Of a stretch of 64,000 nucleotides of DNA, positions 1-8,122 are shown in pieces. The notes beneath the pieces are model-generated. The model was not told the origin of the DNA. It saw only the letters and a program-made list of their open reading frames with translations, and made no database searches. The translations under genes and the position numbers were made by a program. Source of the DNA: Sphingobacterium sp. UGAL515B_05. Lineage in GTDB: Bacteria > Bacteroidota > Bacteroidia > Sphingobacteriales > Sphingobacteriaceae. Each line of letters starts with the position of its first letter. Position 1 is the first letter of the stretch. The stretch is taken from contig NZ_CP109907.1 of NCBI RefSeq assembly GCF_033097525.1, positions 2,790,001 to 2,854,000 of the forward strand, in the 5' to 3' direction.

Positions 1-55
1 TGGCGGAAGCAATTTTGTTGTTGCGGAAGTGCTTGCTCGTTTGACGCAGGAATAA
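1..55 (+). CDS. 3' end of an unidentified gene
   Basis: An open frame enters the window at base 2 and ends at a TAA at 53-55, giving a 17-residue C-terminus that finishes VLARLTQE. It is followed 57 bases later by a strong hairpin, as expected for the end of a transcription unit. The fragment is too short to assign to a family. It could also be chance, since only 17 codons are visible. Confidence 0.4.
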   Translation, partial: GGSNFVVAEVLARLTQE

Positions 56-111
56 GAATATCACCTTTCCTCGCAAATAAATCTGCGGGAGGAATTCATA
101 GAAACCGATCA

Positions 112-151
112 CAAAAAGGGAGCTGCGTGAAGTGCAGCTCCCTTTTTTGTG
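112..151. terminator. Bidirectional intrinsic terminator
   Basis: A 9-bp GC-rich stem (118-126 with 134-142, gggagctgc/gcagctccc) has a 7-base loop and is flanked by an A tract on the left and a T tract on the right. It can therefore end transcription on both strands. It lies between the gene ending at 55 and the minus-strand ansA ending at 170. Confidence 0.85.
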
Positions 152-169
152 ATTTTGTGCCGTTGGTCA

Positions 170-1189
170 TTAGTCATTGATCGTCAATTCACCACGGATA
201 TCCTTTTCAATCCAATAAGCGACTTCTTTTTGATCTTCTAACTCGCCTTGAAGATACATTAATTTGGTTACTGCCGCTTCGAATGTAAGGTCGTAGCCAT
301 TGAGCACGCCGATGGATTTAAGTCCTTGTGAAGTCTCATAGCGACCTAATTCAACAGAGCCTACTTTACATTGCGAAATGTTGAGGATATTTTTACCTTG
401 TTCAATTGCTTCTTTCAATAGATCCAGAAACCAAGTGTCGGTGGTGGTATTGCCTGACCCAAATGTTTCCATCACAATGGAACGGACATCGGAGTCTAAG
501 ACGGCTTTGATCGTTTGTGCAGAAATTCCGGGGAATAATTTCAATACCGCAACGCGATTGTCCAGTTTGGTATGTAGGATAAATTCTTTATCAATATTAT
601 TTAATAAAGCATCTGTATTATATTTGAGGTGAATACCTGCTTCAACCAATACGGGATAGTTTGGCGATCTAAAGGCCTCAAATTTGGCCGAATTATATTT
701 AAATGAGCGATTGCCACGGAATAATTTATTGTCGAAAAGAATGCATACCTCTTGTATGATAGATACGCCATCTTGTTTTGCTGAAGCAATTTCAAGGGCT
801 GTCATCATATTTTCCCGCGCATCCGTTCGGATCTCTCCGATAGGCAGCTGAGAGCCAGATAAAATGACCGGTTTTTGGAGTCCCTCCAACATAAAGCTCA
901 ATACTGATGCTGTAAAAGCCATTGTATCGGAACCATGCAGAATAACAAAACCGTCGTAATCTGCATAGTTATCCTTAATAATTTGTGCCATTTCAATCCA
1001 TATCTCGGGCTTCATGTTGGATGAATCGATAATGGGTTCGAAAGAGTGCACGGTCAGCTTATAGTCTAAGCGACTTAAATCAGGGAGATTACGTTTGATC
1101 AATTCAAAGTCGAAAGGAACGAATGTTCCTGTTTCATCTTTAACCATTCCAATGGTCCCACCTGTGTAGATAATAAAGATATTATGCAT
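170..1189 (-). CDS. ansA: Type I L-asparaginase
   Basis: This is a 339-residue cytoplasmic-type asparaginase that hydrolyses L-asparagine to aspartate and ammonia; there is no signal peptide. The first catalytic motif YTGGTIG places the nucleophile Thr at residue 12. The second motif, HGSDTMAFT, spans residues 85-93. In Escherichia coli type I enzyme the equivalent motif is HGTDTM, so the second-triad Thr is replaced here by Ser87, a conservative change. The block SGSQLPIGEIRTDARENM follows, as in the family. The gene lies 12 bases downstream of tatD on the same strand and is probably cotranscribed with it. Length is normal for the family. Confidence 0.95.
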   Translation of the reverse strand: MHNIFIIYTGGTIGMVKDETGTFVPFDFELIKRNLPDLSRLDYKLTVHSFEPIIDSSNMKPEIWIEMAQIIKDNYADYDGFVILHGSDTMAFTASVLSFMLEGLQKPVILSGSQLPIGEIRTDARENMMTALEIASAKQDGVSIIQEVCILFDNKLFRGNRSFKYNSAKFEAFRSPNYPVLVEAGIHLKYNTDALLNNIDKEFILHTKLDNRVAVLKLFPGISAQTIKAVLDSDVRSIVMETFGSGNTTTDTWFLDLLKEAIEQGKNILNISQCKVGSVELGRYETSQGLKSIGVLNGYDLTFEAAVTKLMYLQGELEDQKEVAYWIEKDIRGELTIND

Positions 1190-1201
1190 TGAGTTTTGAA
1201 A

Positions 1202-1969
1202 TTATATACCAAATATACGTTTTGAATTTTCTGTTGTGATTTCGGCTACCTTCTCGACGGAGATCTGGTGAAGGTCAGCTACTTTTTGTGCGACGTAAAC
1301 CAAATAGCTACTTTCATTTTCTTTACCGCGAAAGGGGACAGGAGCCAAATAAGGTGCATCTGTTTCCAGAACAATATGTTTTAAATCGATTTCTTTGACC
1401 ACCTGATCTAAGCCCGCTTTTTTAAAGGTAACGACTCCGCCAATACCAAGCGCGAAACCTAAATCGATAGCCTGTTGGGCCTGCTCCAGGGAACCGGTAA
1501 AGCAGTGCAGAACGCCAAATAATTTGTCGTCGTGAAGTTCTTCCAATAATTCGAACAGTTCAGTGAAGGCTTCCCGGCAGTGGATATCGATCGGTAAATT
1601 TAATTCCTTAGCCCATTGAACCTGAGTTCGAAAGGCGTCTTTTTGAATTTCAAGTGTGCTTTTATCCCAATAAAGATCCAGTCCGATTTCACCTATGGCA
1701 TGGACTTTGTGTGTTTCCAAGCTCTTTCGGATGGTTTCTAACTCTTCCACATAGTTTTCTTTTACATCGCATGGATGTAATCCAAGCATGGGAAAACAAT
1801 GTTCTGGATAAGCTGCTACGGTATCAAATACAGGTTTTATGGAAGCGCTATTCACATTCGGCAAAAAAAGACGTTGGATGCCATTATCAAAGCAACGTTG
1901 TAGATGTTCTTGCAGTTTTTCGGTTCCTGCATGGTAATAAATGTGTGTATGTGTATCTGTAAGCAACAT
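1202..1969 (-). CDS. tatD: TatD family metal-dependent hydrolase / DNase
   Basis: A 255-residue amidohydrolase-fold protein. It carries the family's metal ligands in order: DTHTH (Asp5, His7, His9), IGEIGLD (Glu94), DIHCREA (His130), HCFTGS (His155) and LETDAPYL (Asp204). TatD proteins are 3'-5' DNases and phosphoesterases linked to DNA repair and turnover. The start at 1969 gives an N-terminus with the metal motif at residue 5, which is typical. It is the first gene of a two-gene minus-strand unit with ansA. The precise substrate in this organism cannot be told from sequence. Confidence 0.95.
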   Translation of the reverse strand: MLLTDTHTHIYYHAGTEKLQEHLQRCFDNGIQRLFLPNVNSASIKPVFDTVAAYPEHCFPMLGLHPCDVKENYVEELETIRKSLETHKVHAIGEIGLDLYWDKSTLEIQKDAFRTQVQWAKELNLPIDIHCREAFTELFELLEELHDDKLFGVLHCFTGSLEQAQQAIDLGFALGIGGVVTFKKAGLDQVVKEIDLKHIVLETDAPYLAPVPFRGKENESSYLVYVAQKVADLHQISVEKVAEITTENSKRIFGI

Positions 1970-2321
1970 AGTTTTCTGCGTGGAGGCAGCGGGCTAGGGT
2001 AAAAACTTGTTTTTATTATTATCGAATAAAGTGGTAGACTTAATTACCAAAATTTCAATTCGATCTCCAAAGATAACTTATTAATTAGCAAAAATGAAAA
2101 TTAATACAGGATTCCTTCTACAGAAACGAATTCCTTTTTTTTATCTTGGAAAAGTTAACAGGTGGAGGTCAGTCTTTCATGCCGTGAATGCATAAGCGAG
2201 CATTGTTATTGGCCGTTGAAGAGATACGTTTAATTAAAAAGAGTCAGAAGTCAAACATACCGTCCGATTTACTGTTAAACAGATAAAAGAGGCGGTTGTT
2301 GTCCTATTTTTATAAGAATAA
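1970..2321. other. Divergent intergenic region, nothing recognised
   Basis: This AT-rich spacer separates the minus-strand tatD from the plus-strand efflux operon and should contain both promoters. I found no exact TAnnTTTG box on either strand. The nearest on the plus strand is TATTTTTA around 2306, one base off. No operator-like palindrome, small gene or RNA was seen. Confidence 0.5.
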
Positions 2322-3725
2322 ATGAATCATATGATGAATAAGAAAGTATGCCTGGGTTTATTGACTTTGGCGTCGGTTATGTTTTTGAACAAACTACATG
2401 CGCAATCATTGATTGACCCATCGGTAAAAGATATTATTCAAAAAGCCTTCCAGACAAATAAAGAATTGAAATTGAAGGCTTACGAAGTCGATAAAGCACG
2501 TCTGGAAGCCGACGGGGTAAAAGCAAACCGGCTCCCACATGTCTCCGCACTCGGATTATACGGTTATGTACATAGCAATGGGAGTATTGATATTCCTACG
2601 GTTAATATCCCTTTATTGAACCTCGGCTTGTTTGAAGGCGCAACAGGATTTAGTATGCATGGGCAAGCGGCCTATGCGGGGGTGTCTGTAAAGCAGATTA
2701 TCTTTTCGGGATTACAGATTCCGAATGGAATAAAAGCATTGCAGGAGAAAGCTGTGGCTCAACAATATTTAGAATCTGCCGGTCGAGAAACACTTTCAAA
2801 GGATATTATTGCTTCTTTTGATCAGCTGATGTTGTTGGATGAGGTGGATAAACTGATTGTCGATTCTGAAAAGCGATTAAAGAAAGAACAGGAAAAGGTC
2901 AATAAAGCGATTCAAAACGGCCTAGCAATACCGTATGATAGAGATAAGTTGAAATTAGCCTTGCTGGAGTTGGAAGAGAAAAAGGTCGAGGTTTCTGGCA
3001 ATCGGGATTTGTTGTGCCAAAAGATCGAACAGGAAACAGGGGTATCTTTTCAGGAGGTTGGCGGAATTCATTATGGACTTAAACCTATATTTTTGTCGGA
3101 TCTTCCACGTGATGTCGAACAAAGATCCGAATTGAAAGCACTGGATGCTTCGTCAAAAGCATATGAGTATCTGTATAAAAAAGAAAAGGGGGGAGCTCTT
3201 CCTGCTGTCTTTGCCTTTGGATCTGCGAACTATCTGAATGTATTCAACTCCAAACTCACGGTGAAAGACCAGCCGCTATTTGGTACCGTCAACTTACCGC
3301 TTAATTCCATCAAGGGGAGCCCCAATTTAATGGTCGGGGTAGGGGTTAAATGGGATCTCTATACGGGCGGAGAGCATCATAATAAGATAAAGCAAGTTAA
3401 ACTTGATCAAAATATCAATGCCACCAAACGGGAAGATACAGCGGAAAAGTTAAATCTTTTGCTGAGCAAAAATACCGTTACCTATACGACAGGCAATCAA
3501 AAGTTGAAAGTGGGGGAACAGCAATTGAAAGTTGCGGAAAATAACCTTTCCATGGCTGTTAAACAGTACCAAGCGGGCTTAATAGATGTTACAGAGTTAT
3601 TGGCTGCTGAAAACGATTGGTACAAAGTTAATTTGGGTTATTTTAACAATGTTTTGCAGCAACGTACAGCTGCAGTTGAATTACTACATACATCAGGAAA
3701 ATTATTACAAACTATACATGAGTAA
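2322..3725 (+). CDS. TolC family outer membrane efflux protein
   Basis: A 467-residue outer membrane factor. It begins with a signal peptide with probable cleavage after LHA at residue 27. Two long helical repeats rich in Lys, Glu and Leu follow, as expected for the periplasmic alpha-barrel of TolC proteins. It would form the outer membrane exit duct for the transporter encoded downstream. It is the first gene of an operon whose second gene overlaps its stop codon by 8 bases. The start at 2322 precedes ATGs at codons 4 and 5, which cannot be excluded as alternatives. The substrate is unknown. Confidence 0.92.
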   Translation: MNHMMNKKVCLGLLTLASVMFLNKLHAQSLIDPSVKDIIQKAFQTNKELKLKAYEVDKARLEADGVKANRLPHVSALGLYGYVHSNGSIDIPTVNIPLLNLGLFEGATGFSMHGQAAYAGVSVKQIIFSGLQIPNGIKALQEKAVAQQYLESAGRETLSKDIIASFDQLMLLDEVDKLIVDSEKRLKKEQEKVNKAIQNGLAIPYDRDKLKLALLELEEKKVEVSGNRDLLCQKIEQETGVSFQEVGGIHYGLKPIFLSDLPRDVEQRSELKALDASSKAYEYLYKKEKGGALPAVFAFGSANYLNVFNSKLTVKDQPLFGTVNLPLNSIKGSPNLMVGVGVKWDLYTGGEHHNKIKQVKLDQNINATKREDTAEKLNLLLSKNTVTYTTGNQKLKVGEQQLKVAENNLSMAVKQYQAGLIDVTELLAAENDWYKVNLGYFNNVLQQRTAAVELLHTSGKLLQTIHE

Positions 3726-4683
3726 CATGAAGAATTTATATGGGATATTATCTCTGTCTATTTTTGTTTCTTGTACAAATCAAGTGAAAGAGAAGCCTAT
3801 TGAAGGCAAGGTGGAGCGAGAGCAAGTGACGGTTGTGACAAAGGTTCCGGGGAAAATTGCGAAGCTTCTGGTTGAAGAGGGTGACTTTGTGCATGCGGGT
3901 GATACCTTGGCTATTTTGAGTATTCCCGAGGTAGATGCGAAAGAAGAGCAGGCAAAGGGAGCGCTGCAGTCTGCTGACGCTCAATATAATATGGCAGTCA
4001 AAGGGGCTACGAAAGGGCAATTGGTACAATTGCAGGCAAAGGTAGACGGACTAAAGGAACAATATGAATTTGCGAAAAAATCAATAGGTAGGCTGGATGC
4101 CCTTTTGCAGGACAGCCTGATTCCACAACAAAAGTACGACGAGACCTACGCTAAATTTCAGGGGGCTAAAAATCAGTATCTTGCAGCACAAGCTGAATTA
4201 GCTGAAGCAAAAGGTGGAGCTAGACAAGAACAGCAGATTATGGCCTTGGGGCAAAAAGAACGTGCGCTGGGAGCAGTATCTGAAGTTAATGTCGCTGCCC
4301 AGGAGAAATATATCATTGCTCCACAGGACATGAGTGTGGAAACGATTAATCTGAAAGTCGGTGAATTGGCTATGGCAGGCTATCCGATTATCAATGGCTT
4401 CCTTGATCGATCAACTTATTTTAGATTCACACTGCCTGAAAATCAAATCGGAAAACTCCAAAAAGGCGCTGCTGTAGAAGTAGAAATTCCCTATTTGAAT
4501 CACAAAAAGGTTAAAGCAAAGGTGATTAGTATCAAAGCCTTAAATTCGTACGCAAGCATTGCCTCAGCTTATCCTGATTTCGATCCGCAACAGGCTGTGT
4601 TTGAATTGAAAATTGTTCCTGAAGATGTTGCCGGTAGCAAAGATTTGTTAACAAAAACGCTTGTGGTTCTCCATGCGAATTAA
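3718..4683 (+). CDS. HlyD family periplasmic adaptor lipoprotein
   Basis: A 321-residue membrane fusion protein that links an inner membrane permease to TolC. I place the start at the ATG at 3718, which overlaps the tolC stop. From it, the N-terminus has a short hydrophobic signal ending FVSC, a plausible lipobox that would anchor the protein by Cys. A biotinyl-lipoyl-like half (VPGKIAKLLVEEGDFV) follows. Then come a helical hairpin at roughly residues 70-180 and the second lipoyl half with a beta-barrel. An ATG at 3727 is an alternative start. The frame stays open upstream to 3586, but that part overlaps tolC and is not credible. Confidence 0.9.
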   Translation: MSNMKNLYGILSLSIFVSCTNQVKEKPIEGKVEREQVTVVTKVPGKIAKLLVEEGDFVHAGDTLAILSIPEVDAKEEQAKGALQSADAQYNMAVKGATKGQLVQLQAKVDGLKEQYEFAKKSIGRLDALLQDSLIPQQKYDETYAKFQGAKNQYLAAQAELAEAKGGARQEQQIMALGQKERALGAVSEVNVAAQEKYIIAPQDMSVETINLKVGELAMAGYPIINGFLDRSTYFRFTLPENQIGKLQKGAAVEVEIPYLNHKKVKAKVISIKALNSYASIASAYPDFDPQQAVFELKIVPEDVAGSKDLLTKTLVVLHAN

Positions 4684-4694
4684 AGAGCTTGACT

Positions 4695-5867
4695 GTGAAA
4701 AAATTTTTAGAATTGATCCAACGGGAGTTTAAGCTCTTCTTCAATAATAAAGTGCTATTGATGCTTTTTCTAGGTGCACCTGTATTGTATGGTGTCTTGG
4801 TGGGGCATGTTTATCAACAAGGTAAGGTAACTCAGATGCCGGTCATTGTGGTTGATGAGGATAATAGCCCCTTAAGCAGTTCATTTATTGATATGCTTTC
4901 AGATAATGAGAGTATTGAAGTTGCCCGTGTATTACCGTCCTTATTTGATTCAAAAGATATTGCTATGCAATATGAGGCAACTACGATTGTTCATATTCCC
5001 AAGGGATTTACATCCGGAGTACAACAGGGGCGTTTGCCCGAAATGACTGTTTTTGTAGACGGTGCCAATACATTGACCTCCAATACCGCCATGATGGCTG
5101 TCAATGTGTGTGCCTCGACGTTGAAAGCGGGCATACAGATTCAGGCGCAAATGAAACGTGGTGTTCCGGCAAAGATCGCTGCACAGCAGTACGAACCCTT
5201 TAAGACAACTTTTGTTAAGCAGAATATTCGAAGTGGAAATTACCTGTATTTTATGCTACCGGGAGTGCTAATTACTGTGCTGCAGCAGGTATTGCTCTTA
5301 GGCTTGGCTTTATCTTTTTCCTCAGAATTTGAAGGCAATACATTTCCGGAGCTGGTACGTAAAATCGGTAATCCCATCGGACTTATTCTTGTTAAGATAT
5401 TACCTTATGTTTTGATGTCTGTCGGTATTCTGGTTTTATATTGGGGTTTTGGCCAATATTACCGTATGCCTTTACAAGCCGAATTTGGTCGCTTTGTACT
5501 CTGTACTTTCGTCTTTTTGCTTGCGGTATGTTTCATTGGTGTTTTGGTGAGTATTATACTGCCCTCACAATTGAAATCTACCGAGGTACTCATGGTTATC
5601 GCGACGCCAGCATTTATCTTAAGTGGCTTTACCTGGCCGTCGAGTCTAATGCCAGGATGGGTACAGGCTATTGCCAATGTTATTCCGTCTACGCACTACC
5701 TTCGGATTTTTAGGTTACTGTTTATTCAGCATGCTGAAAATTATCATACCGATAAGGCACTGATCGCATTGACCATCATCATGATCATCAGTTTTATATT
5801 GGCGGTAATAATACTATGGTTGAAAATACGAAAGATAAAAAAAGAAGATAAGAAGGTTAGCGCATAG
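4695..5867 (+). CDS. ABC-2 type transporter permease (YhhJ/YbhR-like)
   Basis: A 390-residue integral membrane protein of the ABC-2 family. It has one N-terminal membrane segment (around LLMLFLGAPVLYGVLVG), a large extracytoplasmic domain, and about five C-terminal segments. No ATG is available at the start. I prefer GTG 4695 because an AAAGAG ribosome-binding site sits 7 bases upstream; TTG 4689 is the alternative. Similar operons in other bacteria supply an ATP-binding subunit and often a second permease. Neither is present here, and a strong terminator follows the gene, so the ATPase must be encoded elsewhere. Confidence 0.88.
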   Translation: MKKFLELIQREFKLFFNNKVLLMLFLGAPVLYGVLVGHVYQQGKVTQMPVIVVDEDNSPLSSSFIDMLSDNESIEVARVLPSLFDSKDIAMQYEATTIVHIPKGFTSGVQQGRLPEMTVFVDGANTLTSNTAMMAVNVCASTLKAGIQIQAQMKRGVPAKIAAQQYEPFKTTFVKQNIRSGNYLYFMLPGVLITVLQQVLLLGLALSFSSEFEGNTFPELVRKIGNPIGLILVKILPYVLMSVGILVLYWGFGQYYRMPLQAEFGRFVLCTFVFLLAVCFIGVLVSIILPSQLKSTEVLMVIATPAFILSGFTWPSSLMPGWVQAIANVIPSTHYLRIFRLLFIQHAENYHTDKALIALTIIMIISFILAVIILWLKIRKIKKEDKKVSA

Positions 5868-5885
5868 TGAATAAAAAATACGAAC

Positions 5886-5927
5886 AACAAAAAAGCGGTT
5901 TCATCTCGATGAAACCGCTTTTTTGTT
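5886..5927. terminator. Bidirectional terminator between convergent genes
   Basis: A perfect 19-bp inverted repeat (5886-5904 with 5909-5927) has the GC-rich core gcggtttcat/atgaaaccgc, a 4-base loop (ctcg), and A/T tracts on either side. It ends the efflux operon on the plus strand and the FKBP gene on the minus strand. Confidence 0.93.
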
Positions 5928-5947
5928 AACTGAAATTTACAGTCGAA

Positions 5948-6970
5948 TTATTTTTTTGCTGCAGGAGCTTTAGTTGCAGGAGCGGTTGCCGCTGGAGCTG
6001 TAGTTCCTGTAGGCGCTACCATGCCTGGAGTTGTTGCTGTAGGAGCAGGAACTTTTCCAGGTTTGATATCCAATACTTCTACTTCAAATACTAAAGGAGC
6101 ATATGGAGGGATAACACCTGAAGGGCGATCGCCATAAGCCAAAGATGAAGGAATGACTAAAGTTGCTTTTGTACCTTTGTTAAACAATTGGAATGCTTCA
6201 GTCCATCCAGGGATCACACCATCAACACCTAATTGGAATTTTAATGCTTCATAAGGACGTTGAGGGTTGAAAATTTTCTCTTTTTTAGCTACATCTGGAA
6301 GGTTTGTGTCAAATACTTTTCCTGTAGTTAATGATCCTACGTAGTTTACATGAATAGAGTCACCTACTTTCGCATTTGTACCTGTTCCAGGTTTAGTAAT
6401 TACATATTGAAGACCTGAAGCTGTTTTCGTTGTTTTCAAGCTTTTATCTTTGATGTATTTTTCAAGTTTAGCTGGTTCAGCAGCTTTGTGTTTGTTCAAC
6501 TCTTCTTCAAAGTATTTCTGAACTTGTTCACCCAATTGTTGGTCTGTTAACTTTCCTTTTTTGAAGTGTTTTTTGACCTTGATCGAATAAACAATGAATT
6601 TATCTGCAAACTCTGGTTTTGGTTGATGTGTTTTAGCTGCCATAGAATCCAAATTGATTTTGAATACCAAGCTATCGCCTTCACCCACGTATTTGAATAA
6701 ACCTGTAGGGTCACCTGGATTTTTTGCAATGATACTGTCTGGATATAATTGAACGATCTGAGGGACTCCCATGTCATACGTACTTTGCATTGTAGAATCT
6801 CTGTCCGTTTTCACAACCATGTCAAGTGCTAATAAATCGCCTGATACTGCTTTTTCTTTAGCATTATCATCCACGATTTTATACTCAAGACCACCTTCAG
6901 CCTTTTTGAATTTTTGGCATGACGTCATCAAAAGACCGGCAGCCGCGAAAAATAGAATTGCTTTCTTCAT
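5948..6970 (-). CDS. FKBP-type peptidyl-prolyl isomerase lipoprotein
   Basis: A 340-residue lipoprotein. The signal sequence ends LLMTSC, so Cys18 would be lipidated. A canonical FKBP domain lies at about residues 183-304 (GDSIHVNYVG, VIPGWTEAFQLFNKG, IPSSLAYGDR, LVFEVEVLDI). Residues 26-135 look like a degenerate second FKBP domain with the same strand order but no recognisable active-site loop. The C-terminal 35 residues are an Ala/Pro/Thr linker ending in lysines. It probably assists folding of exported proteins at the membrane. It is 23 bases downstream of nrnA and likely cotranscribed. Confidence 0.93.
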   Translation of the reverse strand: MKKAILFFAAAGLLMTSCQKFKKAEGGLEYKIVDDNAKEKAVSGDLLALDMVVKTDRDSTMQSTYDMGVPQIVQLYPDSIIAKNPGDPTGLFKYVGEGDSLVFKINLDSMAAKTHQPKPEFADKFIVYSIKVKKHFKKGKLTDQQLGEQVQKYFEEELNKHKAAEPAKLEKYIKDKSLKTTKTASGLQYVITKPGTGTNAKVGDSIHVNYVGSLTTGKVFDTNLPDVAKKEKIFNPQRPYEALKFQLGVDGVIPGWTEAFQLFNKGTKATLVIPSSLAYGDRPSGVIPPYAPLVFEVEVLDIKPGKVPAPTATTPGMVAPTGTTAPAATAPATKAPAAKK

Positions 6971-6993
6971 TTTCTAATGTATGTTACGATATC

Positions 6994-8010
6994 TTATTTT
7001 GTTAATATTTCTTTATAATTTGGTAAAACCGATTTGAATTTGGCAATTACTGCTTCTAGGCTCTCTTTCGAATTACCTCCCGAAGCATTCAGATGTCCAC
7101 CCCCATTGAAATACAATTTGCAGATCTCATTGCAGGGAACTTCTCCGATCGAACGCAAAGATAGTTTAATTTGTTCATTTCTGTCAATAATTAACGCTGC
7201 CAATCGAATTCCTTTTATAGAGAGTGCATAGTTGACCAATCCTTCGGTATCACCGGTGATCACTTCAAACTGCGTGAGATCCGCTTTGGTTACATGGATA
7301 ATGGCGGTGTTATATTCATGGATAACCTCTAGACGATTCAATAGACAGAACCCTAAGAATTTCAGGCGGCTTTCTGACGAGCTATTGTAAATCTCTTCGT
7401 GAATAGCCCAGTTTTGTGCACCGCAATCAATGAGTGATGCAATGATGCGATGAATTTCAGCAGTGGTAGAACGGAAGCGGAAAGAGCCCGTATCGGTCAT
7501 AATACCGGTATATAGGCATGTCGCCATGTCAGCACTGATATGGTCTGGATCTTGCATCTCATGGACTAAGAAGCGATAGATCAATTGTGCAGTCGCTGCA
7601 GCAGATGGATCCCAAAATGCGTAGTCTTCAAATCCTTCCGGATCTAAATGGTGATCAATCATGCATTTGATTCCTTTCGCTTGACGAATAGGTTCACCCA
7701 TTTCGTGAATCCGGGCAAGGCCATTAAAATCTAAGCAGAAAATGAATTCAGCTGCGTCAATCTGTTGATTGTGCAGGTCAATATCCTGCGTATAAATTTG
7801 TACATTTTCTAAGCCAGGTAACCAATCCAAAAAGGCTGGAAAGTCTGACGGTACAATGAGATTTACGTGGTGTCCTTTCGCGGTCAACCAAAAATATAAT
7901 CCTAAAGATGAACCCAATGCGTCCCCATCTGGTTTGTAGTGCGTTGTAATTACAATACGTTTTGGTTCAGCTAATAATTCTTTTAATTCTTCCGATTTCA
8001 GCATAGTCAT
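6994..8010 (-). CDS. nrnA: DHH family phosphoesterase, NrnA-like oligoribonuclease/pAp phosphatase
   Basis: A 338-residue DHH/DHHA1 protein. Metal ligands appear in THYKPDGDALGS (His24, Asp28, Asp30), CLDFNG (Asp94), IDHH (119-121) and MTDTGSFR. The C-terminal DHHA1 substrate motif is GGGHLNASGG near residue 304. The family degrades short RNA oligonucleotides and dephosphorylates 3',5'-pAp. The ATG at 8010 gives MTM; the ATG at codon 3 is an alternative. A well-spaced promoter lies just upstream. The lipoprotein isomerase follows in the same unit without obvious functional relation. Confidence 0.93.
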   Translation of the reverse strand: MTMLKSEELKELLAEPKRIVITTHYKPDGDALGSSLGLYFWLTAKGHHVNLIVPSDFPAFLDWLPGLENVQIYTQDIDLHNQQIDAAEFIFCLDFNGLARIHEMGEPIRQAKGIKCMIDHHLDPEGFEDYAFWDPSAAATAQLIYRFLVHEMQDPDHISADMATCLYTGIMTDTGSFRFRSTTAEIHRIIASLIDCGAQNWAIHEEIYNSSSESRLKFLGFCLLNRLEVIHEYNTAIIHVTKADLTQFEVITGDTEGLVNYALSIKGIRLAALIIDRNEQIKLSLRSIGEVPCNEICKLYFNGGGHLNASGGNSKESLEAVIAKFKSVLPNYKEILTK

Positions 8011-8020
8011 ATTAAGTCTG

Positions 8021-8052
8021 CAAACCTACTATAAAAAAATTAGATTAGACAA
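8021..8052 (-). promoter_or_regulatory. Promoter of nrnA
   Basis: On the minus strand, TTG (8052-8050) is followed after 21 bases by TAGGTTTG (8028-8021), which matches the Bacteroidota TTG/TAnnTTTG consensus. The expected start of transcription is a few bases upstream of the ATG at 8010, so the leader would be very short. Confidence 0.6.
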
Positions 8053-8122
8053 ATTTTTTATAAAGATCTTTTAGCATCTTATAGCGTTTGGTGTTGATTT
8101 TAAAAAATTGATTTTCAGGTTT

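Noticed and set aside
3586..3717. Upstream extension of the HlyD frame by 44 codons
   Set aside because: It overlaps tolC completely and would place the lipoprotein signal inside the protein; the ATG at 3718 or 3727 fits much better.
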